Shown here: piece by piece, positions 61,084 to 61,188 of the stretch | How the letters are laid out: each line of letters opens with the position of its first letter | How positions within the stretch are numbered: the first letter of the stretch is position 1 | Source: an uncultured Oscillospiraceae bacterium | GTDB taxonomy: Bacteria; Bacillota; Clostridia; Oscillospirales; Oscillospiraceae | Direction of reading: 5' to 3' | Length of the DNA stretch: 61,188 bases | Assembly (NCBI GenBank): GCA_947584295.1 | Contig: CANPWM010000003.1 | Location: 1-61,188, forward strand | The notes under the pieces: model-generated | Told to the model about the DNA's origin: nothing | What the model saw: only the letters and a program-made list of their open reading frames with translations | Databases searched by the model: none | Position numbers and translations under genes: made by a program

Positions 61084-61117
61084 CGGGACAGCCGAAGCTG
61101 TCCCGTCCCGGTTTTTT
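61084..61117. terminator. Terminator between the GNAT gene and the last gene
   Basis: GGGACAGC pairs with GCTGTCCC around CGAA, followed by CGTCCCGGTTTTTT. It lies between convergent genes and could serve both. Confidence 0.75.
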
Positions 61118-61124
61118 CGACAGT

Positions 61125-61188
61125 TTATTTTCTGGGCAGGTAGGCGGTGGGGTCAACGCTCTGGCCGTCCACGGTCATGGAGAAGTGC
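61125..61188 (-). CDS. M23 family peptidase, C-terminal end only
   Basis: A minus-strand frame enters from the window edge and ends at the TAA 61125-61127. It reads HFSMTVDGQSVDPTAYLPRK, the usual C-terminal ending of LytM/M23 zinc peptidases (HLHFsv..dG..vdP..yL). The rest of the gene lies beyond the window. Confidence 0.75.
   Translation of the reverse strand, partial: HFSMTVDGQSVDPTAYLPRK

Overview
The window looks like the chromosome of a high-GC gut Clostridium relative, most likely an Oscillospiraceae-type Firmicute. The evidence is the mixture of Gram-positive housekeeping genes (sepF, divIVA, hfq, miaA-mutL, miaB-mutS, ktrAB-type potassium uptake), S-layer homology (SLH) surface proteins, strong AGGAGG ribosome binding sites, and frequent GTG/TTG starts. 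No rRNA, tRNA or CRISPR array was recognised.

Layout. (1) 1-9.5 kb: a minus-strand redox cluster behind a LysR regulator: lipoprotein aldo/keto reductase, RibD-type reductase, SDR, cytosolic aldo/keto reductase, flavodoxin/ferredoxin, iron alcohol dehydrogenase, carboxymuconolactone decarboxylase-cupin fusion, and a surface SLH-flavodoxin-DUF362 protein. Three copies of one hairpin separate its transcription units. (2) 9.5-16.57 kb: accessory region with a candidate small RNA, a MazEF pair, an IS200/IS605 element beside a matching non-autonomous element, an XRE regulator divergent from a 975-residue SLH protein, and three tandem small Cys-rich proteins. (3) 16.57-30.99 kb: an integrative mobilizable element. 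It sits inside a dispersed intergenic repeat, whose two halves now lie at its ends, and it has imperfect terminal inverted repeats. It carries a frame-disrupted DUF2806 gene, a complete Bce-type peptide sensing and export module with a membrane-anchored C39-like peptidase, an HNH-like protein, a DUF6076-like protein, a RepA-like ATPase, MobC, a relaxase with a nested open frame, and a large serine recombinase. (4) 31-36 kb: cardiolipin synthase, a DUF308 membrane protein, a TetR regulator and a glycogen synthase with a histone-H1-like tail. (5) 36-38.3 kb: AT-rich accessory DNA with a tiny membrane peptide and two unknown proteins. (6) 38.3-61.2 kb: core chromosome: pepF, an S24-like remnant, ktrA/ktrB, rluD-type, lspA, ileS, divIVA, sepF, yggS, an HlyD-like protein, hfq, miaA, mutL, an alanine-racemase-like gene lacking both catalytic residues, then divergent miaB, mutS, CPBP protease, GNAT, and the 3' end of an M23 peptidase gene.

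Most notable: the exact ends of the 14.4 kb element read from the split repeat; the repeat itself, which shows compensatory changes between copies; the Bce-plus-C39-peptidase cargo; the small-protein operon; and the racemase-like protein with catalytic Lys and Tyr replaced. All calls rest on reading the sequence; no database search or folding program was run.
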